From an uncultured Clostridium sp. (lineage in GTDB: Bacteria > Bacillota > Clostridia > Lachnospirales > Lachnospiraceae): DNA of 64,000 bases. Positions 26,307 to 34,752 of the stretch are shown here, one piece after another. The notes beneath the pieces are model-generated. The model was given only the letters and a program-made list of their open reading frames with translations. It was not told the origin of the DNA and made no database searches. The position numbers and the translations under genes were made by a program. Each line of letters begins with the position of its first letter. The stretch's first letter is position 1. The DNA lies in NCBI GenBank assembly GCA_946553025.1, contig CAMNRM010000002.1:1-64000 (forward strand), read 5' to 3'.

Positions 26307-27206
26307 ATGATTGAATACATCCCCGCCAAAACCATTGTAACCAAAACAAAGGACAGCCGCTGGTTCGGACTCGACTACAATATGAATATTTACAAAGGCT
26401 GCTGCCATGGCTGTATTTACTGTGACAGCCGTTCGGACTGTTATCAGATTGATGAATTTGACCGTGTAAGAGCCAAGGAAAATGCCCTCACCATCATCCG
26501 CGATGATCTGCGCCGTAAAGTAAAAAAAGGCGTAGTCGGCACGGGTTCGATGAGTGACCCGTATAATCCCTTGGAAAAAGAATTAAACCTGACCCGGCAC
26601 AGCCTGGAATTGATAGATGCCTTTGGTTTTGGCATTGCCATTGCCACGAAAAGTCCTCTTCTTTTTCGGGATGCGGACATTTTAGAGAGTATCCAAGAAC
26701 ACTCTCCCGTGCTGTGCAAAGTAACGGTTACAACCATCGACGATGATCTGGCAGCTAAGGTTGAGCCGCACGCCCCCTCTTCCTCTGCACGCCTTGACCT
26801 GATTTCCGATTTATCTTCCCGTGGAATCTTTACCGGAATATTACTCATGCCTGTACTGCCCTTTTTGGAGGATAACGCAGAAAATATTTCGGGCATCGTT
26901 AAGGCTGCCCATGAAGCCGGGGCAAAATTTATCTATGCAGAGTTTGGCATGACCTTAAGAGGACGTCAAAAAGAATGGTATTTTTCCCGGTTAGAACAGT
27001 TATTTCCCGGAGAAAATCTGGCACTTCGCTACGGCAGAACCTACAAAAACAACTATATCTGCCCCAGTCCCAGGGCTAAGACACTGTGGAATGTTTTTGC
27101 CGGAGAATGTGAGCGCTATGGAATACTTTACAAGATGAAGGATATTATCTGCGCCTATCAGCGGGGGTATGAAGAAAATGGGCAGTTAAGTTTATTTGAG
27201 CTCTGA
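26307..27206 (+). CDS. radical SAM protein (SPL-like, COG1533 type)
   Basis: 299 aa. The radical SAM cluster motif is GCCHGCIYCDSR (Cys32, Cys36, Cys39 in CX3CX2C), followed by GTGSMSDPYNPLE and a TIM-barrel-like body. It resembles the spore-photoproduct-lyase-like group of unassigned radical SAM proteins. The C-terminus ends with a QLSLFEL tail. Its stop codon directly abuts the stop codon of the EFR1 gene on the other strand, with zero bases between. Confidence 0.85.
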   Translation: MIEYIPAKTIVTKTKDSRWFGLDYNMNIYKGCCHGCIYCDSRSDCYQIDEFDRVRAKENALTIIRDDLRRKVKKGVVGTGSMSDPYNPLEKELNLTRHSLELIDAFGFGIAIATKSPLLFRDADILESIQEHSPVLCKVTVTTIDDDLAAKVEPHAPSSSARLDLISDLSSRGIFTGILLMPVLPFLEDNAENISGIVKAAHEAGAKFIYAEFGMTLRGRQKEWYFSRLEQLFPGENLALRYGRTYKNNYICPSPRAKTLWNVFAGECERYGILYKMKDIICAYQRGYEENGQLSLFEL

Positions 27207-28010
27207 TTAAGCTAAAAACAGCGTATTTTCCTTGCGGACGCTGCAGGCTTTTTTCAGTTTCATACTGCCTGCGGCGAGCAAAGCCTTGCTGACACTTCGG
27301 GCATTTTCCGGGCAGACGGCAATGCAGCGCATACAGGAGATACAGCTTTCCGTATTCGTCCTTGACGGATCATCCGCCGGGATCGCCCCTGTCGGACACT
27401 CCCTTGCACAAGTCCCGCACCGGGTACAGGCTTTTCCCGCCTGGGGCTTCATCGGCACGCCGCCGTACTTGCGGTAGGGGCGGTTTCCGGGAAGGGTCAG
27501 CCCTGTTTTTGTCTGCTTCTTAAGCACTTCCCCAATCCTTTCTGCAAAGCCTTGAAGCTGTTCTTCATCCTCCTTATCCGGTCGGCCTGCAGCAAACTGG
27601 CGCATTATGGAATGTTCGGCAATCGCCGCTATTCCCGCTGCACAGACAAATCCCGCTGCCTCTAAAACATCCTGTAATTCAGCAAAAGTATCATCATAAT
27701 CGCGGTTTCCGTACACGACAATCAAGATGGCCTTTGCCCCATTCCCTTTCATCTGGCTTAACCGCGACACCGCCGTTTCAGGGACCCTTCCGCCATAAGA
27801 AGGGACAGAAACAATACAGACATCCTCTGCGGAAAATGCACAGGCAGAATAATCCTTATCCCTTTTCAGCAGATCGATCACAGCGCTTTTCTGGGCAATA
27901 ACTTCCGCGATCGGTTCGCTCATCGCCTTGGTCAATGCTTTTGTAAACACATCAGAAACTTTTTTTGTCCCGCCGGTAGGACTGAACATAATTTCAAAAA
28001 CAGCCATCAT
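27207..28010 (-). CDS. EFR1 family flavodoxin-ferredoxin fusion
   Basis: 267 aa. Residues 1-170 are flavodoxin-like with the FMN phosphate loop FSPTGGTKK and the PSYGG loop. The C-terminal 75 residues hold two 4Fe-4S motifs, CTRCGTCARECP and CISCMRCIAVCP. These EFR1 proteins are common electron carriers in anaerobic Clostridia. AAAGGGG precedes the ATG. It converges directly on the radical SAM gene. Confidence 0.9.
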   Translation of the reverse strand: MMAVFEIMFSPTGGTKKVSDVFTKALTKAMSEPIAEVIAQKSAVIDLLKRDKDYSACAFSAEDVCIVSVPSYGGRVPETAVSRLSQMKGNGAKAILIVVYGNRDYDDTFAELQDVLEAAGFVCAAGIAAIAEHSIMRQFAAGRPDKEDEEQLQGFAERIGEVLKKQTKTGLTLPGNRPYRKYGGVPMKPQAGKACTRCGTCARECPTGAIPADDPSRTNTESCISCMRCIAVCPENARSVSKALLAAGSMKLKKACSVRKENTLFLA

Positions 28011-28289
28011 TTAACCCCTTTCATCATCCTGTTTTTCTATAACTACTCCGATTTTATCTTTCCTTTTCTTTACATCATTCGTTTGATTCTTTCCTTTGAT
28101 CTATATCTTTTCATCTTGTTTTATACCGATAAAATACAGGGAACATTATACCCGGGAATAAGCTTATCGAACAAAACTTTCAATTTTCTATAGTATAGGT
28201 AACTTTCCCCCAAAAAGCAAGTATGTTTTTGTATTCTATGCTTTTTAAATTCTCACAGAAAATCAAATAAATTTTACTTCTCATTTTTA

Positions 28290-28318
28290 TTGACATATTT
28301 CCCGCAAAAACGTATAAT
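28290..28318 (+). promoter_or_regulatory. consensus promoter of the type III antitoxin RNA
   Basis: TTGACA at 28290-28295, exactly 17 nt, TATAAT at 28313-28318. This is a perfect sigma-A promoter, the strongest seen in the window. Transcription should start near 28325, just before the RNA repeats. Confidence 0.85.
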
Positions 28319-28342
28319 AATAGCAGAGATGGGAAACCATCA

Positions 28343-28457
28343 TCAGGAGAGTTCCTGCCAGATAGTGGAAAACTTTATATTCAGGAGAGTTCCTGCCAGA
28401 TAGTGGAAAACTTTATTATTCAGGAGATTCCCTGCCAGACAGTGGGAACCTTTAAAA
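28343..28457 (+). ncRNA. type III antitoxin RNA, three tandem 38-39-nt repeats
   Basis: Units start at 28343, 28381 and 28420, each beginning TCAGGAGA and containing CCTGCCAGA(T/C)AGTGG. Units 1 and 2 are identical over their first 36 nt and unit 3 has about seven changes. Such tandem repeats between a strong promoter and a terminator, directly before a ToxN/AbiQ-like gene, are the signature of ToxI/AntiQ/CptI antitoxins, where each processed repeat folds as a pseudoknot and binds the toxin. Confidence 0.82.
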
Positions 28458-28460
28458 TCG

Positions 28461-28487
28461 AAGGGTGATCACTATGATCGCCCTTTT
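28461..28487 (+). terminator. intrinsic terminator between antitoxin RNA and toxin
   Basis: AAGGGTGATC (28461-28470) pairs with GATCGCCCTT (28476-28485) around a 5-nt loop, then T-rich sequence. In type III systems this hairpin keeps the antitoxin RNA in excess over the toxin message. Confidence 0.85.
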
Positions 28488-28504
28488 CTCTATAGGAGAT
28501 ACTA

Positions 28505-28900
28505 ATGAGCGAATTAAAATTATACGAAATATCCGAGGAATACATCTCGTATATCAGTACCGTTGAAAAAAATGTTTTTTCTTCCAAAGAAAATGATCGA
28601 AACCATACCCGAAAGTATCTGGGCATTGTATACAGCATTAACGGATATAACTATTACATTCCCCTTTCCTCCCCTAAAAATTCTGATTATCAATTGGAAA
28701 ACGGAGTTCGGAAAATCCGTGGAAGCATTATCCCTATCATCCGTATCACATCCCAATCCTCATTTGGTGAACTGGAACTAAAGGGAACTTTGAAACTTAG
28801 CAATATGCTTCCTGTCCCTGCATCCAACTCCCCAGCCCGCACAATCAGCCGTTCGATATCTTCTGTTTTTGCATCATTCTATCTCTTATCTCACTTATAA
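28505..28900 (+). pseudogene. type III toxin ToxN/AbiQ family, probably truncated
   Basis: 131-aa frame with AGGAGA before the ATG. Residues 1-110 match the endoribonuclease toxins: KLYEISEEYISYI at the start, YLGIVYSINGYNYYIPLSSPK with the active-site Ser55-Ser56-Pro-Lys58 block, and TLKLSNMLPVP. Full toxins have about 165-170 aa and end in a helical region. Here the sequence after residue 112 (NSPARTISRS and on) does not fit. A +1 frame from about 28865 reads TEEIRRYIFKNAVQKISR, which does look like the missing helix. A frameshift or small rearrangement is likely, so the toxin may be inactive. Confidence 0.72.
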
Positions 28901-28941
28901 AACAGAGGAAATCCGCCGATATATATTTAAAAATGCTGTGC

Positions 28942-28986
28942 AAAAAATAAGCCGTATCCCCCTAACAAAGGTATGACTTATTTTTT
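28942..28986 (+). terminator. terminator after the toxin gene
   Basis: AAAAAATAAG at 28942 pairs with CTTATTTTTT at 28977-28986, extended inward with one mismatch and two wobble pairs, loop of about 12 nt. It can work on both strands and closes the toxin-antitoxin unit. Confidence 0.75.
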
Positions 28987-29032
28987 ATCGTGGGCAATGA
29001 TGGGCAGCAGAATAGAAAAGGAGGCTGGACGT

Positions 29033-30733
29033 ATGATAAGTTACATACGGAATTTAAAAATCAAATTTAAACTTTATATCCTTATAGGCGTTGCACTGCT
29101 TGGCATGTTCGTTATCGGCGGCATGTCATTCTCTCTGATGGGACGAATGAATGATATGACCAGTGATATTTCGACAAGCTGGCTTCCCAGTATTAATACG
29201 GCAAGAGAACTGACAACGACCATTTCCAATATCCGTCTGAATGAATTAGGCTATCTTACGGCGATTTCTGAGGATGTAGAAGTATCCAGCCTCCAGTACC
29301 TTCAAAAGGAAAAGGAAAACATGGACAGCCTCTTAGCTGCCTATGGAGGAATGATTGACGAAGAAGAACGAAATTTCTATGAGAATGCCATGCGTCTTTG
29401 GACACAATATGATACAGCCGATGAAGAAATAATGGCATTAGCCAAACAGGGACAGACTAAAGAAGCCCGCGCTGTCTTTGAGGGCGAATGTGTAGAACTT
29501 TATAATGCGTTAAACAGCGCATTTAATGATATCGTTGTTTACAATACCGAGGGCAGCGACGCGGCAACAGAGGAAAGTTTTTTCCTTTACCGAACCGCCA
29601 CCTTCCTTATGGCAGCGGTTATCCTTGCCGTTATCCTCGTGGGCGTTTTCTTCTCCTTTGTAATTGTCGGTCTGATTAAGACTCCGATTTCGGAAATCGA
29701 GAGCGCTGCAATCCGAATGGCTGAGGGTGATTTGGATGTGGAGATTGCCTATGACTCGAAGGATGAACTGGGCGTTCTCGCCGCGCAGGTGCGCCGGTTA
29801 ATTCATAAGCTTCAGGTCATTATTGACGATGAAAATAAATTCCTTGCCAAAATGGCGGAAGGCGATTTTACCGTAGATTCCATCTGTGAAGAAGAATACA
29901 CCGGAGGTTTTCATCCGCTTCTGGTTTCTTTCCGCGGGATTGCAGAAAAACTCAACGACACGATGCAGCAAATCAGCCAGAGTTCCACGCAGGTTGCCAG
30001 CGGTTCAGAACAGGTATCCAACGGTGCCCAGGCCCTCTCCCAGGGTGCAACCGAACAGGCAAGTTCCGTACAGGAACTCGCCGCCACGATTAATGAGATT
30101 TCCAGCAGGGTAAATCAAAACGCCGACAGTGCACAGCAGGCCAATGCAAAGGCAGGCAACGTCAGCGCAGAAATGAACGTAAGCAACGACAAAATGCAGC
30201 AGATGATCAAAGCCATGGGAGATATCAGCAATTGTTCCAATGAAATCGGCAAGATTATTAAGACCATCGAAGACATTGCTTTCCAGACCAACATCCTTGC
30301 CCTTAATGCCGCCGTAGAAGCCGCCCGCGCAGGCACCGCCGGAAAAGGTTTTGCTGTGGTCGCCGATGAAGTCCGCAACCTGGCAAGCAAAAGCGCGGAG
30401 GCATCGAAGAATACCTCGGACTTAATTGAAAATACCTTAAAGGCTGTAGAACGCGGAACCCAGATTGCCGACGAAACCGCGCACACTCTCTTCCAGGCCG
30501 TCAGTGACGTCAACGAAATGACCGGCATTATCGGACAGATTTCCGAGGCCAGCAGCGCACAGGCGGATTCCATCAGTCAGATTACCATGGGCATTGACCA
30601 GATTTCCAGCGTTGTACAGACAAACTCCGCAACTGCCCAGGAAAGCGCGGCAGCAAGCGAAGAACTGTCCAGCCAGTCCCAGCTGATGAAGAGCCTGGTG
30701 GGAAGATTTAAGCTGAAAAATAATGTTTATTAA
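29033..30733 (+). CDS. methyl-accepting chemotaxis protein
   Basis: Chemoreceptor (566 aa). TM1 about residues 13-32, a 4HB_MCP-type outer sensor of about 155 residues, TM2 about 188-213, HAMP, then a cytoplasmic coiled coil whose tip is TIEDIAFQTNILALNAAVEA with GKGFAVVADEVRNLA after it. The ATG at 29033 has AAAGGAGG in front; the frame opens at 28973 inside the upstream terminator. No other chemotaxis genes are near, so it is an orphan receptor. Confidence 0.93.
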   Translation: MISYIRNLKIKFKLYILIGVALLGMFVIGGMSFSLMGRMNDMTSDISTSWLPSINTARELTTTISNIRLNELGYLTAISEDVEVSSLQYLQKEKENMDSLLAAYGGMIDEEERNFYENAMRLWTQYDTADEEIMALAKQGQTKEARAVFEGECVELYNALNSAFNDIVVYNTEGSDAATEESFFLYRTATFLMAAVILAVILVGVFFSFVIVGLIKTPISEIESAAIRMAEGDLDVEIAYDSKDELGVLAAQVRRLIHKLQVIIDDENKFLAKMAEGDFTVDSICEEEYTGGFHPLLVSFRGIAEKLNDTMQQISQSSTQVASGSEQVSNGAQALSQGATEQASSVQELAATINEISSRVNQNADSAQQANAKAGNVSAEMNVSNDKMQQMIKAMGDISNCSNEIGKIIKTIEDIAFQTNILALNAAVEAARAGTAGKGFAVVADEVRNLASKSAEASKNTSDLIENTLKAVERGTQIADETAHTLFQAVSDVNEMTGIIGQISEASSAQADSISQITMGIDQISSVVQTNSATAQESAAASEELSSQSQLMKSLVGRFKLKNNVY

Positions 30734-30763
30734 GCAATATTAAGCACTCATGAAGCAAAGAGT

Positions 30764-30809
30764 AAAGAGCAGTCAGAACCGTGATTCTGCTTCTGCTCTT
30801 TGCTTTTTT
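30764..30809 (+). terminator. terminator of the chemoreceptor gene
   Basis: AAAGAGCAG pairs with CTGCTCTTT with an inner CAGAA/TTCTG stem, followed by six T at 30804-30809. Confidence 0.85.
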
Positions 30810-30847
30810 CTTCTGTTAATAGCTGCTAATATGTAAAGATCTTACTT

Positions 30848-30949
30848 TCACTAAACTCATATTTATCATTAATCAGCACATTTTTCAAGCAGTTTTTGCG
30901 CAAGCACGGTCTTTCCTGTGTGGGATGCGCCTGTAATTAATATAATCAC
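30848..30949 (-). pseudogene. remnant of P-loop kinase, middle deleted
   Basis: A GTG at 30949 opens a frame reading ILITGASHTGKTVLAQKLLE, nearly the same as the start of the intact kinase at 46377-46889, and it stops at 30869. Out of frame just after comes VLINDKYEF, the C-terminal segment also found at 42828-42890. So both ends of the gene remain and the middle is gone. It overlaps the end of the VOC gene, as in an operon. Confidence 0.75.
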
Positions 30950-31308
30950 ACAGGTGTTCCCACCTCAATCAAATTTCCGTCCAAATCATAAAAACGAATC
31001 ACCGTTTGTCCCCAGCTATGTGTTATCTTTCGCTGAACATATTGGACTTCGGGATATAATTTTTCCAGTTTTTCAATAAATGCTTCTATCTGTTGTTCTT
31101 CAAAATACAGTTCACAGGAATTGCTTTTCGGAATAATATCTTTTCCCAAAAAACCTTTCCAGATTTTTTCATCCTGAAGTACAAGGCCCTCCGTCAAAAT
31201 CATATTGCCGTCATTGTCAAGGATTACATCAAGGCCGAATAAGTCGTGATAAAATTGTTTCGACTTTTCGATATCTTTAACCACAATCAAAATATTCTTT
31301 AATTTCAT
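30946..31308 (-). CDS. VOC family protein (glyoxalase/bleomycin resistance fold)
   Basis: 120-aa vicinal-oxygen-chelate protein with two beta-alpha-beta-beta-beta modules: KNILIVVKDIEKSKQFYHDL at the start and VIRFYDLDGNLIEVG at the end, where the last Glu is the usual metal ligand. AAATTTGGAGG stands before the ATG. Substrate unknown. First gene of the low-GC minus-strand island. Confidence 0.85.
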   Translation of the reverse strand: MKLKNILIVVKDIEKSKQFYHDLFGLDVILDNDGNMILTEGLVLQDEKIWKGFLGKDIIPKSNSCELYFEEQQIEAFIEKLEKLYPEVQYVQRKITHSWGQTVIRFYDLDGNLIEVGTPV

Positions 31309-31398
31309 TATCGGATTTCCTCCAAATTTTATTCTAACCGCCGGAAAGGGTATTTTTCTTTTGAAACCAGTGTAGTCCGTACATTATCCTTTCTGTTT

Positions 31399-31866
31399 TC
31401 ATTCTTCTTTTAGTTCCATTTCATGATTCATTTTTACAAAACCATACTTTTCATACAAAGGACGCCCCAAATCGGTCGCTTCCAAAGAAATAGCGGTAAT
31501 GCCTCTTTCCCTTATATCATGCACCAGCAAATCTAAGGTTCTATAGGCAATTCCTTTTCTTCTGTATGCTGGATGTGTATACATATTCATAATATAAGCC
31601 TTTTTTCCAGTTGGATTAGAATACGTCGGCATTACCTGATAAAAACTGACACCTCCTGCACCAACAAAACGACACTCATCAAATACCAGATAAGCAATAT
31701 GTGTACCTTCCTGTAAAGCTTTCTGATAATAATGATAAGACTGCTCTTTTATTTCTTGCATATCTGCATCATCAGGTAAGTGATTTGCCGCTTTCAGTAC
31801 TTCGATTCTTGTTTCGGTTAAAACAGAAATATCTTCTATGGTTGCCTGTTTATAAATCAATTTCAT
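31399..31866 (-). CDS. GNAT family N-acetyltransferase (GNAT1)
   Basis: 155 aa with the acetyl-CoA signature HPAYRRKGIAYRTLDLLV and the C-terminal PLYEKYGFVKMNHEMEL typical of GNATs acting on small molecules. The ATG at 31866 follows AGGTGAATCCA. It overlaps the 3' end of a decayed GNAT2 copy, and the same overlap exists at 43 kb where GNAT2 is intact and GNAT1 is the decayed one. Further C-terminal scraps of this gene lie at 35213 and 42900. Confidence 0.85.
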   Translation of the reverse strand: MKLIYKQATIEDISVLTETRIEVLKAANHLPDDADMQEIKEQSYHYYQKALQEGTHIAYLVFDECRFVGAGGVSFYQVMPTYSNPTGKKAYIMNMYTHPAYRRKGIAYRTLDLLVHDIRERGITAISLEATDLGRPLYEKYGFVKMNHEMELKEE

Positions 31867-31921
31867 TGGATTCACCTGTCAATTCCGGCTGATCAACCAA
31901 CCGCAAAATAGTATAATTCAT
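31850..31921 (-). pseudogene. GNAT2 remnant with in-frame internal deletion
   Basis: A 23-aa frame starts with 14 residues nearly identical to the start of the GNAT at 43029-43511 (MNYTILRLVDQPEL) and ends with its last residues (ESNEIDL). About 135 codons are missing with the frame kept. The stop still overlaps the GNAT1 start as in the second copy. Confidence 0.8.
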
Positions 31922-31994
31922 CTTTACTCTTCCCCTCTACTACAATATATTTATGGTCAATATTCTTTTTTAAACCCGTCCGTATAAAAATGAT

Positions 31995-32615
31995 TTAGTC
32001 AAATAAAGTTTCCCATTTTTCTTCACAGGCGGCACGAAAGCACATCTCTATCTGCTCCCGGTTATTTTTTTCTTCGGCAAGCTGCGGAAGGTTATCTAAC
32101 GCAAAATAATCAAAGCCAACGGTTTCGATATTTTCCGCAAACTTGCCGGAAATCACCTCACAGAGTACAAATATCTTACACACTTTATAAGCATAGATGG
32201 GCAGATTATGCTTTTCCCTGTCCTGGACGGCAATAATACGTTTTGCTCTTACATCAAGTCCTGCTTCCTCTTTTACCTCTTTAATCGTATTTTCTTTCAC
32301 GGAAATATTAACATCAACCCATCCCCCGGGAAGCGACCAGGTTCCGTTTGCTTCATGAACCAGCAATATTTTATTATCCTTAAAAATAGCCGCTCTTGTA
32401 TCAATTTTAGGGGTTTGATAGCCGATTTCATTGCAGAATAAATCTTTAACTTTTTCAAGGGGAATTTCGGTTTTATTACTTAACATTTCTGCAGCAATTT
32501 CGCGGATTCGTGTATAGCGTTCCCGTTCATAATTATCTTTGCTGTAAAATAACCCAGCCTGCGCCAATGCCTGCAATTCTACCGCCCAATTCAGCCATGG
32601 TTCGTTCTTTTTCAT
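31995..32615 (-). CDS. NUDIX hydrolase with NUDIX_N domain
   Basis: 206 aa. Residues 1-60 are the N-terminal helical domain seen in a Firmicutes NUDIX group (WLNWAVELQALAQAGL). The NUDIX box GGWVDVNISVKENTIKEVKE runs near residues 100-120, with Lys in place of the usual Arg before Glu and the first Glu position changed, as is common in this subgroup. It hydrolyses a nucleoside diphosphate linked to another moiety; ADP-ribose-type substrates are possible. Confidence 0.88.
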   Translation of the reverse strand: MKKNEPWLNWAVELQALAQAGLFYSKDNYERERYTRIREIAAEMLSNKTEIPLEKVKDLFCNEIGYQTPKIDTRAAIFKDNKILLVHEANGTWSLPGGWVDVNISVKENTIKEVKEEAGLDVRAKRIIAVQDREKHNLPIYAYKVCKIFVLCEVISGKFAENIETVGFDYFALDNLPQLAEEKNNREQIEMCFRAACEEKWETLFD

Positions 32616-32625
32616 TTGCTTTCCC

Positions 32626-33048
32626 TCATTCCTTCTCTGTAATTTCTAAAAGATATTGATATGCAAACGCAATAGCATCACAGGTCAAGTTTTCGCATCG
32701 GTGCGGCGGGTCATTTTCTGAAAAACCCCCGGGACGTAATACAAAACATCTTAGTGAACCAAATGTTTTATCAAAAGCAGACGCAAAATGATAACAGGCA
32801 GATACTATCTCATCTTCTGTTTTTCCCAACATATGAAGATAAATCCCAATAAACATAAGTGCGCCTTCAACTAAACCGCACTGTGCCCGATACCCGCCAG
32901 CACCGTGTAATCCAACCGCAGACCAGAGTATTTGCGGTTCAATGCTCACTTTAAATAATTCACGCAGACAGATGATAGTAGTTCTTGCACAATTAATATC
33001 ATCATTCCAATATAATTCATGTACCCGTTTTTTTATATATTCTTTCAT
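32626..33048 (-). CDS. C_GCAxxG_C_C family protein
   Basis: 140 aa, with Cys near 20, GLHGAGGYRAQCGLVEGALM in the middle and late Cys residues, matching the redox-type C_GCAxxG_C_C family, although the first GCA cysteine is replaced by Gly. Members are thought to bind metal or carry redox-active cysteines. The ATG at 33048 follows GGAGA; the longer frame to 33075 runs into a DUF3795 scar. It lies 10 bp before the NUDIX gene. Confidence 0.7.
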   Translation of the reverse strand: MKEYIKKRVHELYWNDDINCARTTIICLRELFKVSIEPQILWSAVGLHGAGGYRAQCGLVEGALMFIGIYLHMLGKTEDEIVSACYHFASAFDKTFGSLRCFVLRPGGFSENDPPHRCENLTCDAIAFAYQYLLEITEKE

Positions 33049-33165
33049 TATGTAGCATCTCCAGCCATATTCCATTTTTTACATTGTTCAATTCGCACGC
33101 CATTATCACTTTGTTCCTTCTATTATTTTTGTTACAGGCTCTTCTTTTTTATCATGCCATAGTAT
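33049..33165 (-). pseudogene. DUF3795 remnant
   Basis: The minus strand reads NGVRIEQCKKWN, the C-terminal sequence of the DUF3795 gene at 43877-44170, and then jumps directly into sequence like that gene's upstream region (TTCTATTATTTTTGTTACAGG). Nearly all of the coding part is missing. Confidence 0.65.
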
Positions 33166-33176
33166 AACCTATAATT

Positions 33177-33380
33177 TTATATCTGATGAAAGCTAACCGT
33201 TTGTCCCTTCATTGATATTTTTCCAACCTGATAGCCATACTGGTTAAGTTCTTTTTTGCAGCCTAAGAAGGAATGATCGATAGGGATGCCTGTAATCTTT
33301 TCTATTTCTTCAAACGTCAATAGAAGCGAACTGTTTCCATCTTTTTGAATATACTCCCACAGAGGGTCAAATTTACTCAT
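33177..33380 (-). CDS. small protein, DUF7662-like
   Basis: 67 aa beginning SKFDPLWEYIQKDG with LTFEEIEKITGIPIDHSFL in the middle. This is the pattern of a small uncharacterised domain (as I recall, DUF7662) found alone or beside GNAT and other accessory genes. The ATG at 33380 has AAAAGGAG before it. No function known. Confidence 0.6.
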   Translation of the reverse strand: MSKFDPLWEYIQKDGNSSLLLTFEEIEKITGIPIDHSFLGCKKELNQYGYQVGKISMKGQTVSFHQI

Positions 33381-33444
33381 AGTCTTTTTCTCCTTTTTTC
33401 TTTGCAGACATAATTTAGGCATTGATTCTATAACTTCGGTTCTA

Positions 33445-34131
33445 TCAATGTATCACCTTATAACGCAATCGCAAATAGGAGTCCTCCAAAATCAAACATT
33501 CCTGAAGTTTCAAAACACCTAAATTGGATAATTCTTTTTGCGAAACCAGGGATGTTCCGTCAATTAACGTCGATGTATCCTTTCCCCCAATCAAAACCGG
33601 AGCGACAACAACATCGACACAATCAAATAGCTTTTCGCGGAGAAATAAACCATTCAGCGTCCCGCCGGTTTGTATCGTTATCCTCTCACAGCCGTATTCT
33701 GATTTAAGTTTTATCAATGCATCTTTTAACGATAATTCCTTTTGACAGATAATATGGAGATTTTCTTCCTCTATGTCAAATGCCGGATGTTTTTCATTTG
33801 AGGTAATCAATACAAACGTTTTCGATAATGCACAAAAATATTTTATACCATGTTCATTCAAATGTTTATTATCGATTATCACAAAAGATACCGGTGTTTT
33901 CTTTGGCATTTTCTTTGTATTGACACCCATTTTGGCCTGAACCCGACCAGAATTAAGGGACCATAAATCGGTTGTCTGCTCAATTTCATAATATTGGTGC
34001 AAGCCTTCGCTAAGTCCTGCAATCTGGGGGAAATCTTTGTCTACATCTAAATCGTCCGTTGCACCAGTGCTTATTTTTCCGTCAACCGACATCAGCATAA
34101 ATAATGTTGTAACAGGTCTGTTCATTTCCAT
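33445..34131 (-). CDS. RibD C-terminal / dihydrofolate reductase family protein
   Basis: 228 aa. Starts TTLFMLMSVDGKISTG and contains ITIQTGGTLNGLFLREKLFD and VAPVLIGGKDTSTLIDG, the motifs of the RibD reductase domain (NADPH-binding). It stands alone, without riboflavin genes, like many stand-alone family members of unknown substrate. GGAG is placed before the ATG at 34131. Confidence 0.85.
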   Translation of the reverse strand: MEMNRPVTTLFMLMSVDGKISTGATDDLDVDKDFPQIAGLSEGLHQYYEIEQTTDLWSLNSGRVQAKMGVNTKKMPKKTPVSFVIIDNKHLNEHGIKYFCALSKTFVLITSNEKHPAFDIEEENLHIICQKELSLKDALIKLKSEYGCERITIQTGGTLNGLFLREKLFDCVDVVVAPVLIGGKDTSTLIDGTSLVSQKELSNLGVLKLQECLILEDSYLRLRYKVIH

Positions 34132-34145
34132 TATACTCCAATTCT

Positions 34146-34262
34146 TTATTTCTTTTCTCTATCTGTTTTTTTTAGTTCAGCGACAGCACCATAATGTAAA
34201 ACATCAAACTTATCCGGTGCAATTTTGTCAAGCAATTCCCTGTGTTCCTTTTCAAATCTGAA
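34146..34262 (-). pseudogene. C-terminal fragment of an unrecognised gene
   Basis: A frame with no start reads DKFRFEKEHRELLDKIAPDK then FDVLHYGAVAELKKTDREKK and stops at 34146. It abuts the stop of the downstream-numbered GNAT gene at 34264. The coherent sequence suggests the tail of a lost gene; family not recognised. Confidence 0.5.
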
Positions 34263-34263
34263 T

Positions 34264-34725
34264 TTATCTACCCAATCTCATATATAAAAGCGGATATGGA
34301 TTACCTTGTTCATCACACGCTGTTCTTTTATAAACTTCAAATCCCATATGTTCATAGAAACCTTTTGCAAGAGGATTTTGCTCATTAACTGCCAAATCAT
34401 TAATCGAATATTTTTTTATGCCATATTTAAGCAATTCTTTGCCCAATCCTTTCCCACGTTCTTCTGGAGAGATAAAGAGCATTTCAAGATGTTGCTCAAC
34501 AATTCCCATAAAACCAATAGGGATTTGGTTTTCGTTTTCTGCAATGATTAAAAAAGGTATTTCTTTTAATGCTTGTGGCACGTACTTCTTAATGTTTTCT
34601 ATTTCACTTTCTGATAAAAAGAGATGTGTTGCCTTTACAGAACTTTCCCACACGTTCAATAATTGTTCTGTCAACAGTATGGTTCTGTCCTTTACCTCTG
34701 TAATTTTCAAATTTTTATCCTCCAT
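34264..34725 (-). CDS. GNAT family N-acetyltransferase (YjaB-like)
   Basis: 153 aa. The N-terminal LLNVWESSVKATHLFLSESE is typical of the YjaB group, with the acetyl-CoA loop PEERGKGLGKELLKYG and closing NPLAKGFYEHMGFEVYKR. No good ribosome binding site precedes the ATG. Acceptor unknown. Confidence 0.83.
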   Translation of the reverse strand: MEDKNLKITEVKDRTILLTEQLLNVWESSVKATHLFLSESEIENIKKYVPQALKEIPFLIIAENENQIPIGFMGIVEQHLEMLFISPEERGKGLGKELLKYGIKKYSINDLAVNEQNPLAKGFYEHMGFEVYKRTACDEQGNPYPLLYMRLGR

Positions 34726-34752
34726 AATTGCCGATTTGGTTTCTTACATTTA

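Noticed and set aside
28343-28457. Tandem repeats that might be a short CRISPR array
   Set aside because: The repeats are directly adjacent without variable spacers, and sit between a strong promoter, a terminator and a ToxN-like gene. A type III antitoxin RNA explains all of this.
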